The position numbers and the translations under genes are program-made. A model generated the notes under the pieces. It did not search any database. It was given only the letters and a program-made list of their open reading frames with translations, and was not told the origin of the DNA. Of a stretch of 64,000 nucleotides of DNA, positions 39,399 to 50,559 are shown piece after piece. The DNA comes from Actinernus sp. WN-2022. Its lineage: Eukaryota; Cnidaria; Anthozoa; Actiniaria; Actinernidae. The stretch lies in NCBI GenBank assembly GCA_030867875.1, contig JAOWCC010001589.1:145983745-146047744 (forward strand), in the 5' to 3' direction. Positions within the stretch are counted from its first letter, which is position 1. The number at the start of each line of letters is the position of its first letter.

Positions 39399-39852
39399 CA
39401 AGATCATGAAGATATAAACGACACCCTCAAGCGAAAACTAGAGAGGTTTGAAGCCGAATATAGAAAAGAAAGAAAAAATATCTGCATTTTACTGGAGGAA
39501 ATGAAAAAAAGAGCACTCAGCAACCAAGACACAGAACACAGCGAATAGGTAAATATGCAGCATGGCCATTTCAAAATAATTTTGCATTTTGATTTTAAAG
39601 TTCAGGCTGACTGCCGTGGGATTAGCAAGTTCAGAGCAAAAAAGGTTATTTAGAAATTTTGTTCAGACTGATTCTAAATTCAAAATCAACCGGATTTAGA
39701 TAGTATTCGACGTAGTTTCTAAATACATGTAGGAAGTAACATATATACACGACATTTTTTTCTTGCCGTTCTCACCAATTCCGTATTCTGTAGTTTGCAT
39801 TCTGTAATTCCGATCCATGGCTGTATTTTGTATTTTGCATTCTGTAATTTAA

Positions 39853-40110
39853 ATGTGGGGACGGGGGATGGGCATACCCAGGGGTATTTGACATTTCACC
39901 TTATTTTCATATCACATTCCCTGCCCAGGGGACAAGTGTTGATGTCAAATGCCCATCCTCCCAGGGAAAAGATGCAGTGGTAACACTGTCAATATGAACT
40001 CAAGTCGTCAAATGACCCCTCCCTTGAGATCCCAAATGACATCAAATTCCCCACCCATGGGAGAGGAGATGGAATAAAATCCCCTTGGTATGCCCACCCC
40101 CTGGGGCTAA
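39853..40110. repeat. Imperfect inverted repeat, MITE-like
   Basis: The left part gatgggcatacccagggg faces the right part ccccttggtatgcccacc, with the inner words gacatttcacctt and gaataaaatcccc also partly pairing. No coding potential; a short decayed foldback element is likely. Confidence 0.35.
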
Positions 40111-40417
40111 ACATTGACAAGTGCATTATGTTGCCTCGATTCCATGGCTGTATTTTACATTCTCAATCTGTAATTTAATTTGTTGCTCGGGTAGCCAATT
40201 CATATAATTGCTTTCAACAATCCGGCCCTGGAATCAAGGCAACATAATTACAGAATCCCCAAAAATTTCAACAACTACTGCTTGCATCCTTTACAACAGG
40301 TACAGCACAGTTTGTCTGAAATCTCTGAAAACTGCTCTTACTGATGATGGTTAGATTCAATGCATATCAACAAAACAAATGATATAAGTATATTATCGAG
40401 AACTTTACCATAAACAC

Positions 40418-40500
40418 TCGCAGATAAGCTGCACTTGCAGATAAGCCGCACCCCCAGTTTAGAAACTCAATTTTTTAAGAAATTGTTTTTTTTGGAAAGG
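40418..40500. repeat. Inverted fragment of the 'gcggcttat' repeat
   Basis: Contains ctcgcagataagctgcac and gcagataagccgcacccc, the complement of the right end of 9346-10140. Confidence 0.45.
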
Positions 40501-40701
40501 AAATCACGATTACAAAGCTGCATCACCTTCCTTGCCTCATCGAACTTTCAACGAGATAACTCCGTAGTGTTACCCAACATTTTAGATCTGAAAGTGTTTA
40601 AACTTCATGTCTACTTACTTACACATGTACAATAGAACTTTCAATACTTGACAGTACTTTTTCATCCAAGGTTGCTTGTTAGCTGAATTTAGTCTTGAAT
40701 A

Positions 40702-41822
40702 TCATGTCAACAAAAACATGCTCACGATCTGACAAGTTACAGATATAAATTTTAGTTTAGAGCACTTTAACTGTTCATATAAACTGATAAATTTGAGGCG
40801 CAGAATACGTTTACAGTACTTATCTTGAATTACACACCAAGCACAGCCTCTGTAGGCCCCAGATCCTGAGACATTGAAGACTTTCCCAACACCCGGGTAG
40901 TTCATCACATAGGATACAAGGTCATACTTGAACTTAAAAGGTACTTTGCTGTTAGCATCATATAGTGTGACGTCAGTAAGTGATATAATGTCATCTATCA
41001 CCACCTCCAGGTAGGGCTGGAGAGATTCCGGCTCCTTTGAGCCATTGCTATTTAGCTCGATTAGCTATTTAGCTCGATTAGCTTTAGCTATTTCTAAATA
41101 GCCAGTACTCTAGGTTTAGTTTCAAATAATTTTAAAAATGTTTTTAAATTATGTAATACATTAGGTACGAAATGAAGTTGTTGTTGCCAGGGATAATGCC
41201 CACAAGGAGCAAGCAGCCAAATAGATACCTAATTGCCTTTGGCAAATTTAAGATGGCAAACTGTATTGGCCACATCGAGTAAGCACCTTTGTTCTTACTG
41301 AAAGGATTCATTACATCAGTAGACCATTGGAGCAGAAGGGTACGTCTGTCCTTTGCAGCAAAATATCTGTTTCACATTGGAGAGCATTGAATGTCATTCA
41401 TGACGCCTGCAGGAACAGAGGGATTACAAGTTTCCAGTACTTGGGCTAGAGAGGCTGTCCCATACAGCCTGGCAAAACGAGGGCCAAGTGGCAAATAAAT
41501 AAAGTGAATAGTATCTCATTCTTTGTGCTTAGCTGGCTCATTCTTTGACTTGTACCTCTCAGCACTACATTTGGCGCAAGAAGTCAGCTGGCTGTATGTA
41601 TTTATAAGCGTTGCTATCACGAAACAGAATGCAGTCTTTTGGACAGTAGTGATATGTTACAGTATCAACAAGAAATGGCCGTATGACAGCATAAGCATCA
41701 TCATAATTAGAGGGTAGAAGGTTGCTAGGAGGAAGTAATGACTTTTGAAGTTGAAGTTGGTGGGAGAGGCTTTCTTTGCTAGTTTCTAGATTAACAGAAA
41801 ACTGCACTGCAACGGCTTGCAA
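40702..41822 (-). pseudogene. Decayed CACTA/EnSpm (TNP2-like) transposase
   Basis: Three minus-strand pieces follow in the right order: YDDAYAVIRPFLVDTVTYHYCPKDC (41565-41822), YLPLGPRFARLYGTA through QWSTDVMNPFSKNKG (about 41290-41510, with an in-frame stop), and TLYDANSKVPFKFKYD to YRGCAWC (40702-41004). These match the conserved boxes of TNP2-type transposases: the Cys box, the 'DG.NPF' box and the 'YRGC..C' box. Stops and frame changes show it is dead. Confidence 0.6.
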
Positions 41823-41829
41823 TAAAGTG

Positions 41830-42999
41830 ACATTGCTGAGGCAAAGTAGCAGGACGTATCTCTACAAGTGTGCTTCAAAAGTCACATTCATATTCTCGCA
41901 TTGATATGGCTGCGGCAGGCAGCAGTTCCCTTAGCCTGTTGAAGATACAAATATAGAGACAGCAGCACCTGTTCGCACAACTCAAACCTTACATCAGTTT
42001 CAGAGTCAGATAAATTCAATTCTGCACCTTGCACTTCAGAATAAGTCTGTAAGTTAAGTGAAATTAAGACTTAGCAGATTTCATTTAATCAGTAGTGAAT
42101 ATACACCTGAATTAAAGAAAAAGGTTATAATTACCACAACTACTATAACCACAGCTTGGAGGACATTTTGCCACGCCCATGATAAAGTTTTGGTAGTAAA
42201 GTAAGGTACGGCGACCTGAGAAATACGAATATAAGTTACTAAAGTTTTGATAGTAAAGTAATGTACGACTCACTCACTTTGATGAGAAGGAAAGACTTTG
42301 GCGGGGAAAAAATATTAGGCGGGACAAAAATTAGGCGAGAAGAAACATGTTTGGTCGGGACAACGAGCCAACCCAAATCATTATTACCTTGAGGAATAAG
42401 GATACTTTAGTAAAAAAAAAGACTATGGGTAAAAAACTAATTAACCCACACAGCGAACCATTATTGCTAGATCCTAATAGGCAAAACACGAAGTTGAAAA
42501 AAAAACAGTCAGAGGTTGATAACGTGGACAACTATTGCGAAGGGAAAGCGAATTAAGTATTAACCACTCCAAGTTTACGATAAAATACACGAAGTCATGT
42601 AAACAGTTATTTTCATTTATTATATTTTTTAAATCAATTGTCAATTCCTGCAAAGAATGGAGAAAACGATGATTAGATGGATAAAGTAGAGTCTGTTTAG
42701 TATAGAGGGGAGCAAAATGGCTCTGTGGTTTCTCTACGCGTGTTTCTCTGATGAAATGTTCTTACGCTTTTAACGTCCTTAAACGGTAAGCAAGGGGGTA
42801 ACGATCTAAGAAGGGTACTCATGGCTACGGTTAAGTCGGTAATATCTGTCGAATCACTCCTAACTATGTAAACCAAACATGCATCACGCTATTTCTTTAT
42901 CCTGACTAAAGTGAAAGAGATTTACCGATTTACCGGTTATTTTGTGGTGTAACGTGTCACTGAAAAAGAAGAAGAACGACGGATTAGGAATTTATAACA
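41830..42999. other. DNA without recognised features
   Basis: No conserved frame or repeat of the window was seen. A 69-codon Lys-rich plus frame (42347-42556) has no support beyond being open. Confidence 0.5.
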
Positions 43000-43002
43000 G
43001 GT

Positions 43003-43242
43003 ATGGTGTTAATGTATTTTGCGCTTACTGTGACCATTGCATTGATTTTATCTTACCTTCTTGTTAAACACCATATCGGTGGCCCGGTGGACCGCCACCA
43101 GAACGTTGGCGTCCATGCTATTCGCATGGACTATGACACACCCGTCCCCTGCCTTCCTGCAAGAATGATTTATACGATTGATAAGGCATTGGGAATATCG
43201 CTAAAGGTTACAGTTGTGTGGTTTTGCGTTTATGCATTGTAG
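43003..43242 (+). other. Short hydrophobic open frame
   Basis: The 79-codon frame begins MVLMYFALTVTIALILSYLL, a possible signal anchor, and contains two His-rich and Cys-poor middle parts. It has no relative in the window and no flanking promoter signals that I can name, so it may be chance or a small exon. Confidence 0.2.
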
Positions 43243-43835
43243 CGAAATGAAGTAGAAAACATACCAGCAAGCCCCCACAGGGCAAAGCCCTGTGGCGAAG
43301 GCCAAGCGGACACACTTGAAAACATGTTTTTACCACACACAGACACATTTGCATTTCAATAGAACCCTATTTAAGTTAACATGTGTGAAATAGGATTGGT
43401 CATAAGACAGCTAACTTTTTTTCTTTTTTTTCGAGGTTCATTTTGACCTTGTACATGTATGTACGTACTTTTCTTACAGGCGGTTGTTGGATCGGTCATT
43501 ACACTTATTAAGTTTAGGAATGTGGCAATCGATGTTATTAAATTTAGGTATGAACATCCTTTGTATTCCACGGCTCACTGGCGTTTTCTTACGTCAATAC
43601 CTTTGCATTTTTTTTTCAAAGAAAGAAAAGAAGGACAAAATTGTTTGCTATGTGTATCAGTTAAATTAAACGTTCGAAATGACCATGCGCAAAGGGCAGT
43701 GCGTCTGTTTGTTAAAGGTGGATTCGTGAAGGCGTAGGGAATCATGTCACGTGGTTACCAAAATCGTATAAGTTCCCGCGCTTCTCGTGAAATCTTTGCC
43801 AACCTCGTTACTTCTCTTCGCACGAACTACGAAAA

Positions 43836-43924
43836 ATGACTAAGAACAACCCTCCACTTAAAATGGTGTCTTTGGAGAAGTATCCCTGCTTCTGCACAGA
43901 GAGAAGGACTGGCAATGTGGCTAA
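43836..43924 (+). other. Candidate first exon before repeat A''
   Basis: An ATG opens MTKNNPPLKMVSLEKYPCF and further to a GTAAGA donor at 43925, downstream of a CG-containing stretch. No second exon is seen because repeat A'' follows at once. Tentative. Confidence 0.2.
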
Positions 43925-43939
43925 GTAAGAAAAACGACA

Positions 43940-44526
43940 TAATTATATTAAAATCTCAGCATTCGTTTTAATTTAGGCTTAAATTATGATTTGAAATTAA
44001 AACAGTTTAGATACAAGCTGCGGTACATACTTTTCTTCAATTCAAGACCATTAAGACAGTATATACAATATAGTATGCCTATGTTGCTGTAGAGTGTATA
44101 CATTGTGATGCTGCAAGAGTTTAAAAACAATGATACCTCAAACCTTTATCAGCACCTAATTAAAGGCTTATATATACAATTGACACTTATCCTCCATTTA
44201 AATACATCTACCCACCTCTCTTAATCTCCCTTGCCTCCTGCACTTCTGTTGGTGGAGCTCATATTTATTCATCTGCATTTGTTTCTGCTTCTCATGCAAA
44301 GACAAGAAGTATCGCTTGATAGCCACTACATAAACAGAATTAGATACAGTTATTTTGTATATGTAATTGTTGTTAAAAAACAAATATTGTGTATGGTGAG
44401 GGGAAGGAGAATCTAGTAATCTGGCAGTGCAGCTGAATTCTTAACATTTCAAGTTAAAAGGAGATTTATCTTTCGTTTTATTAAAGACACACAGACATGT
44501 ATGAATTGTCAGATAAATAATTGTGC
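43940..44526. repeat. Dispersed repeat family A, copy 3 (partial)
   Basis: Matches about 255-850 and 14820-15420. At its right end (ataattgtgcatt) it passes into a Penelope-like fragment, whereas copy 1 continues into other sequence, marking a junction. Confidence 0.7.
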
Positions 44527-44760
44527 ATTAGCGTTGCGTGCCCTGCGTTTTTCTCCGTCCGTAATTTACATGGTTCAATGTCACTACTGTAATTCACAAT
44601 ACATCGGAGAAACAAAACGATGCCTCAAAGAACGTTTTAACGAACACAGACGACCTGTAGATAAATCTAATATCAAATCTAAACCTATGTACAGCCGTTT
44701 CTGAACATTTTCTCAGCCCTAACCATTCTAGTACTGACATGCTCCTTATTCCTTTATTGG
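44501..44760 (+). pseudogene. Penelope-like element GIY-YIG endonuclease fragment
   Basis: The frame reads VIYMVQCHYCNSQYIGETK and then RFNEHRRP, the GIY-YIG signature in the variant with a Cys pair before it, as in Penelope-like retroelements. A frameshift near 44698 separates a further SEHFLSPNHSS-like end. No reverse transcriptase is attached. Confidence 0.65.
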
Positions 44761-45030
44761 CTATGCCACGAACGCCGTAATGTTCCAGCTTTTTTTAATC
44801 AGAATTTCATGGTTAACAGTGTCAAACGCTTTACTAAGGTCAAGAAATATTCCACATTAGTAGTTGCCTTTGCTTTTTGCATTTTATCTACTATCAAGAT
44901 AAGAGCATTAACAGCGGAGTGATTTGAACGAAAGCCAAATTGATTTTGACATAGAATATTCATATTCATCTTGCTGAACTGGTACAGTTGTATTTCTGAA
45001 AGAAGTTAATATATCATATGATCAAGTCTA
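44750..45030 (-). pseudogene. LINE remnant, partial copy
   Basis: The same minus-strand reverse transcriptase piece (gtcaaacgctttactaagg to ttctgaaagaagttaatat) that recurs at about 45715-45990 and 13320-13580. It carries the finger region with FGFRSN-type residues. Confidence 0.6.
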
Positions 45031-45044
45031 TAAAAATGATTGTA

Positions 45045-45990
45045 CTTAGTTTTAGTTGTGCACATTTGTGCACATTCCATCTTTTTACACCAATGTAACG
45101 TAGGCTAAACTTTCCATAATTAGTTCTAGGTGTTACCCCATACGAACAACGCATTAGTAAAATATGGGTAAATTAAGGAGTAATACAGTTGTAATAATAT
45201 GTTTGTGGTTAAATATTTTAAGAAGTTCGGATAATATACCGACCCCTCTACGGATTTTTGCAGATAAATGTTGTACATGACTCTTCCAATTAAGATTGGA
45301 ATCTAGATAGACACCTAAATATTTCCAACTTTGTTTCTGTGAAATTGGACTATCGTTGATCAATAGATCGATATGAAAATTTAAATGTTTTTGAGGAGGA
45401 TGGAAAATAACGAACTCTGTTTTATCAATGGTAAGAGGAGCTTGTTACAAGCCAGCCATGTATTAACATACTCTAAGTGGATATTTATAAATGTCTCCAG
45501 GACAGTCCGGTCCTTATGAGCAGCAAAATGGTGAAACTCAGAGAAATCTGAACAAGTCATGAAGTCATTAATATATAAAAGGAATAGAAGAGGGCCAAAC
45601 ACTGAACTATGATGAACCCCACAGGATATGTTAAGACTATTTGATGACACACTACCTATTGAGATAAATTGCTTACGATTATGTAAGTAGGAAATGAACC
45701 ATTTACTGGCTATACCACGAACGCTGTAATGTTCCAGCTTTTTAAAATCAGAATTTCATGGTTAACAGTGTCAAACGCTTTACTAAGGTCAAGAAATATT
45801 CCACATTAGTAGTTGCCTTTGCTTTTTGCATTTTATCTACTATCAAGATAAGAGCATGAACAGTGGAGTGATTTGAACGAAAGCCAAATTCATTTTGACA
45901 TAGAATATTCATATTCATCTTGCTGAACTGGTACAGTTGTATTCCTGAAAGAAGTTAATATATCATATGATGAAGTCTATAAAAATGATT
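45045..45990 (-). pseudogene. Decayed LINE reverse transcriptase, copy D'
   Basis: Collinear with 12835-13580 but extends further toward the C-terminal side (SWKYLGVYLDSNLNWKSHV, 45154-45363), and shares SVFGPLLFLLYINDF with a corrupted YxDD region. Stops separate the pieces. Related sequence recurs at 62208-62450. Confidence 0.65.
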
Positions 45991-46194
45991 GTATGGCAAG
46001 ATACTGTTCCACATCATTAGAGATCTTCTCTTGGACTTTTCGGTTTCAGTATATTTTTCATACAATCCTTGTTCCGCCTGGATTCAGAGAGAAACTTGCA
46101 TCTTTGATTGAATAAATAGTAAATTAGTTTACATAAAATTTTTGAGAATGAAAAACGTGCATGGAGATCTGTTCGCTATTATATTTATCGCTGA

Positions 46195-46437
46195 AGGACC
46201 ATAGGTGTTATTAGGCCTCTTCTGTAGAGAAATAATCGTTGTTGGAGAAGATTCTTTCAAGACGTCATAATAAATGTCGAAGTACCGTAGGTGTTATAGG
46301 GCCTTTTCTGTGGAGAAAGAATCGTTGTTGGAGAAGATTATTTCAAGATGTCATAATAATCGTCGAAGTACCGTAGGTGTTATAGGGCCTCTTCTGTGGA
46401 GAAAGAATCGTTGTTGGAGAAGATTCTTTCAAGATGT
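46195..46437. repeat. 85-bp minisatellite, second array
   Basis: Three units like those at 13797-14045, in the same order after the LINE remnant, ending abruptly in tcaagatgtcagactcac where the next sequence begins. Confidence 0.8.
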
Positions 46438-46583
46438 CAGACTCACTACTGCCTGTTGCGGAGCCTGCACACTCTCGCACGAACTCTACGCCACATGCGA
46501 ATCAGAACGTTAGGTTGCCTTTCTCCCGTTTGGATCGCAATGGACACCTGAATGGAAATAAAGAAAACCAAATCATTGGGATA
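46438..46583. other. Left flank of viral copy 2
   Basis: Not repeated elsewhere in the window. A plus frame starts MSDSLLPVAEPAHSRTN and stays open into the element. Together with 62041-62207 it formed the pre-insertion target. I cannot identify it. Confidence 0.4.
46579..46583. repeat. Target site duplication, left of viral copy 2
   Basis: GGATA, repeated at 62036-62040 directly after the right palindrome. Confidence 0.85.
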
Positions 46584-46817
46584 AGTAGTATAGTCGGCGT
46601 CAAAATGATACCCGTTTTTCTTGCACAAGAAAACTCAAAAAGTGAATTCAGAAATTCATTTTTGAGTTTTCTTGTGCAAGAAAAAAGGGTATCAGTTTTG
46701 ACGCCGACTATACTACTAGGGGTAACTAAGGGTCATTCAAAGTGTCACTAGACATTCTTGTACATAAAATCCAACTTGATAATCCTATTAGAGATATGAT
46801 TACATATAGTTATATCG
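46584..46817. repeat. Left terminal inverted repeat of copy 2 with 134-bp palindrome
   Basis: 46584-46717 form a near-perfect palindrome: stem base agtagtatagtcggcgtc, then ttcttgcacaagaaaactc, tip around gtgaattcagaaattc. The remaining 100 bp are the subterminal part shared with copy 1. It is the exact complement of the right end as far as I can read. Confidence 0.92.
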
Positions 46818-46888
46818 ACATCGATTGCTTGTACATAAAATCCAACTTGATAATCCTATTAGAGATATAATTACATATAGTTATATCG
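46757..46888. repeat. 71-bp tandem duplication of subterminal repeat
   Basis: The unit cttgtacataaaatccaac through catatagttatatcg occurs at 46757-46817 and again at 46828-46888 with one or two changes. It doubles the TATAGTTATA motif upstream of the polymerase gene. Copy 1 lacks this particular duplication. Confidence 0.85.
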
Positions 46889-46968
46889 CTGCAACAGCCT
46901 TACACCTAAAAATCCAAACTCGAGTACCTGTTAAAGCTATCGTAATATATAGTTGTATCGAAGGGAGA

Positions 46969-49900
46969 ATGGTGAGACCACGTAGCGAACCACTTCCAAG
47001 GAGTCTAGCTCGAGAGGCAGGTGCTATTCTCGATGAGAGAGATGGAATGCTTGAGGGGATGGAGATAGGTCGCCGTACTGTCCGATGGCGCTTCTTCCAA
47101 GGTGTGGCAGGAGATTTGACCCCTAGGATCATGGAAAAGTTAGTTGCAAAGGTAACCACCAGCTTCTATCTGCGCTACAGCTACACCTATCGCATTCGCA
47201 ATGTCAATGACGGACGCGTGATTCTATTCTCCAAGACTGTCCCAGGCTCTCCATGGGTGAACATCCTAGAAGATGGAGAAGAGTGGATCAATAGCAAGGA
47301 GACAGCTCGATTGAATCCCGACAACATCACTCGACCAAATACCCAATGGGCCTTTGTGCGTTGGATCTACGTAGATGTAAAAGTTGTGATCGATCGTCAG
47401 CTTCTGTTGGGAACAGGTCCACTGCCCCAATGGCTTCGCCAGAAAAAAGGAATGTTTGCCCTCGATCGATATGGTGACAACCTATGTCTGTGGCGCTGCC
47501 TTGCCGTATACAAAGGAGCCCGTGCAGACAAGTGCAACACCTCAGCTCGAAAACTTGCCCAGGACTTCTATCGCCTGACAGCACCCACACAAGACGTTCC
47601 CAAAACTTCCTTAGACCAGCTGGAGGAAGTCGAGTTGCACTTCGGGATTGGCATTCGGGTGTACGAACCCAAGGAGGATGGCGCTTGGCATCTGACGCGA
47701 CATGCAGCTCACTACAAGCATACGATGACGATTGGGATATACGAAGGACATGCCTTCTACATCAAGAACATCAACAAGCTAGGGCACATCTACGTATGTA
47801 ATGACTGTAAGCAACGGTTCACGAAAGCCTCAGACCTTCACCGCCATGCAGATCGTTGCAGGAGTGGCGAAACGAAGATTGTTTGCCCCGGAAAAGTAAT
47901 CACAGTACCCCAGTCGGCATACGAAAAAGCCTTCTGGCCAGAGAGCACAGCCAGCAAAGTCGCTCTATGCTGGTTGGAACGTGAAACCAAAAGGATTGGA
48001 CAACACATTCATCATGCAGCTTGCGGGCATGGTGGAGAGCATTGGATAGAAGGAGCGCCGGTCGACGGCTACGAACCTATTTCGAAAACCATCTTTCAAT
48101 TTCATGGATGCTATTTCCATGGCTGCCCGAAATGCTTCCCTAGGGAAAGGAGGCTCTATCTCAAGACCTGTGAAAGAACGGCAAAGCTACAAGGAGCTGG
48201 TTATACAGTAGTGGAAGCTTGGGGCTGCTCCACAAAGAAGAAAAACAAACCGGTCCCCACACCAACACAACCTGTCTACCCACACTTCATAGTTTACGAT
48301 TTCGAAGCCTATCTCGACACGACAAAAGGAAGACAACCAACAGACCACCTGACCATCGAAAACGTTCACGTTCCCATATCAGTATCAATTGCCGACACGT
48401 ACAATCGAAAGCCAACCCACATTTGTCGACGCAATCCAAAAGAACTCATCGAAGCCTTCGTCGAAGAACTCCAGCTAAGAGCGAAAGTGATCCAAGAAGT
48501 CATTGCAGAACAGTTCTGCCCCAAGACACCTGAATTCTCTTTTGACACCCTACCAAAGAAACAACAAGCGAAGATCGACGAATGGATCCGCCAAGTTCCA
48601 GTAGTGGGATTCAACTCTGGCAGGTACGATCTCAATCTGATCAGGGAGCACTTCGTAGGAATCATTGCCGACACCTGTTCAAAGATCCTGGTAGCAAAGA
48701 AAGCCAATTCCACTATGTTCCTATTGACCCCAGATTTCCGTTTCCTTGATGTGATCAACTACCTTGGACCTGGAACTTCTTATGAACGTTGGGTCGCTGC
48801 CTATGGCTGTGAGTTGCAAAAGAGTTTCTTCCCATATGAGTGGTTCGATTCTCCAGACAAGTTGGATCACATTGGATTACCAGACTATCCAGAGTGGGGT
48901 TCGAAGTTGAAAAGAGAACATCTACTATCTATGTCAGAGTTCGAAGACTGTGAGTGCACCTTTCTCGACGAAGGAATGGAAACCTTTGCAGACTGGCTAC
49001 GATACTACAACAACCTAGATGTAGTTCCATTCTTAGAGGCACTTGAAAAGATGCGAGATTTCTATCACGAGAAAGGAGTAGACATGCTGAAAGATGCAGT
49101 GTCCATTCCAGGAGTCTCACTACAGTTCCTGCTTCGAGGTAGTGTAGAAAGGGGAGCTGAGCTGTACGCTCCAAGTAAGGAAGCCTACCGCATGCTGAAA
49201 GACGCTGTCGTGGGAGGTCCAAGCATAGTGTTCACCAGACTCCACGAATCAGGAGTGACTAAGATTCGTAGTCATCAGGGAGGAACTAAGACTTGTCGTA
49301 AGATTCTTGGATACGATGCCAACGCCCTATATCTTTCTACCATGGAATTCGAAATGCCTTGTGGAAAAGAAAAGGTTGTGCACTATGACGATCCAGGTCC
49401 AGCCACTGAAGGATTCGTTGAATGTCTACTTGGTGGAACGTGGTTTGGATATGCAGAAGTAGACATCGAGATACCAAAGAAATTGTGGAAGGAATTTGAG
49501 GAGATGCCACCCTTCTTCTACAACAAGAAAATCCCCAAAGAAGCAATCCCTCCAGAAATGTTGGCCTACCTCACAAAGACAGGTAGAAAGCTCAGCGAGG
49601 AAAAGAAGCTAGTTGGGAGTCTCTCTGGAAAGAAGTTGCTACTCTATGCTCCTCTTCTACTTTGGTATGTAGATCATGGCGCAGTGCTCACTGCTGTCTA
49701 CCGCACGATAGATTACGAACCCAAAGAAATCTTTAGATGGTTCGTGGACCAAGTCACTGAGGCACGTCGTATGGGAGATGAAGATAAAGGTGAGGCTTTG
49801 CTGGCAGATGTGTTCAAGCTACTAGGAAACAGCGCCTATGGAAAGTTGCTCGAAGACTTGGGACGCCAAACGAAAGTCACCTATACGAAAGATGAGAAGG

Positions 49901-50559
49901 TTGTGGACAAGGCATTGCGAAGTGTTTGGTTCGAAGACCTGGAAGAGATTGGTGATGCATATGAACTCGAGAGCCGAAAGGACCAGATCCGAATCAAACG
50001 CCCTTTCCAAGTAGGTATCGCTGTGTACCAGCTTGCAAAGCTGCGTATGCTCGAGTTCTACTACGACTTCCTCGATAAGTACATCGACCGAGATGATTTC
50101 GAATACATCCAGATGGACACGGACAGTGCGTACATTGCCATCTCTGGAAACAGCATAGATGAAGTTGTACGACCGGAACTACGAGAGGATTTCGAAGCCA
50201 ATAGGAAGGAATGGCTAGCTTGGGACAAGTGGAGTAGTCGTACGCCAGGACTCTTCAAACTCGAATTCGAAGGACAGCGCGCCATTGCCCTATGCTCGAA
50301 AGCCTACTACGTCGATACGGGTGGCAGCAAGAAGTATTCCGCTAAAGGTATGTCTAGACGGCACAACGACATTTCGTGGGATCGATTCAAAGAAACCCTC
50401 CAGGGTAGTATCGACGTAGCGAATAACCGAGGCTTCCGCCTATTGCCAGAAGGTGTGGTAACCTACGACCAATGGAAGCTTGGGTTATCGGCTTACTACG
50501 ACAAAAGACACGTTCTTTCCGATGGAATCCACACCGAGCCAATAGAGTACTATGTCTAA
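46969..50559 (+). CDS. polB: Protein-primed-type DNA polymerase B with OTU-like and Vsr-like domains, copy 2
   Basis: The 1196-residue protein has the same start, length and domain order as in copy 1, with motifs A (YDANALY), B (KLLGNSAYG) and C (MDTDSAY) and the three exonuclease boxes unchanged. Exonuclease box III reads YNNLD instead of YNDLD, which keeps the Tyr and the last Asp. Differences cluster right after the OTU-like cysteine box (about ten changes within 19 residues, AVYKGARADKCNTS here) and at the extreme C-terminus. The rest differs at scattered single residues. A longer frame begins at 46825, but only the 46969 ATG is shared. Confidence 0.93.
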   Translation: MVRPRSEPLPRSLAREAGAILDERDGMLEGMEIGRRTVRWRFFQGVAGDLTPRIMEKLVAKVTTSFYLRYSYTYRIRNVNDGRVILFSKTVPGSPWVNILEDGEEWINSKETARLNPDNITRPNTQWAFVRWIYVDVKVVIDRQLLLGTGPLPQWLRQKKGMFALDRYGDNLCLWRCLAVYKGARADKCNTSARKLAQDFYRLTAPTQDVPKTSLDQLEEVELHFGIGIRVYEPKEDGAWHLTRHAAHYKHTMTIGIYEGHAFYIKNINKLGHIYVCNDCKQRFTKASDLHRHADRCRSGETKIVCPGKVITVPQSAYEKAFWPESTASKVALCWLERETKRIGQHIHHAACGHGGEHWIEGAPVDGYEPISKTIFQFHGCYFHGCPKCFPRERRLYLKTCERTAKLQGAGYTVVEAWGCSTKKKNKPVPTPTQPVYPHFIVYDFEAYLDTTKGRQPTDHLTIENVHVPISVSIADTYNRKPTHICRRNPKELIEAFVEELQLRAKVIQEVIAEQFCPKTPEFSFDTLPKKQQAKIDEWIRQVPVVGFNSGRYDLNLIREHFVGIIADTCSKILVAKKANSTMFLLTPDFRFLDVINYLGPGTSYERWVAAYGCELQKSFFPYEWFDSPDKLDHIGLPDYPEWGSKLKREHLLSMSEFEDCECTFLDEGMETFADWLRYYNNLDVVPFLEALEKMRDFYHEKGVDMLKDAVSIPGVSLQFLLRGSVERGAELYAPSKEAYRMLKDAVVGGPSIVFTRLHESGVTKIRSHQGGTKTCRKILGYDANALYLSTMEFEMPCGKEKVVHYDDPGPATEGFVECLLGGTWFGYAEVDIEIPKKLWKEFEEMPPFFYNKKIPKEAIPPEMLAYLTKTGRKLSEEKKLVGSLSGKKLLLYAPLLLWYVDHGAVLTAVYRTIDYEPKEIFRWFVDQVTEARRMGDEDKGEALLADVFKLLGNSAYGKLLEDLGRQTKVTYTKDEKVVDKALRSVWFEDLEEIGDAYELESRKDQIRIKRPFQVGIAVYQLAKLRMLEFYYDFLDKYIDRDDFEYIQMDTDSAYIAISGNSIDEVVRPELREDFEANRKEWLAWDKWSSRTPGLFKLEFEGQRAIALCSKAYYVDTGGSKKYSAKGMSRRHNDISWDRFKETLQGSIDVANNRGFRLLPEGVVTYDQWKLGLSAYYDKRHVLSDGIHTEPIEYYV

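Larger units (their letters stand above)
35532..39835. repeat. Duplicated block B, copy 2 (about 4.3 kb)
   Basis: Collinear with 1791-6290, including the palindrome, G-rich repeats, exon-like frames and the start of the 55-bp array. Small indels are present, such as a missing stretch near 36640 (equivalent to about 2920-3045) and an extra piece near 37290-37320. The left edge follows a LINE tail. Confidence 0.8.
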
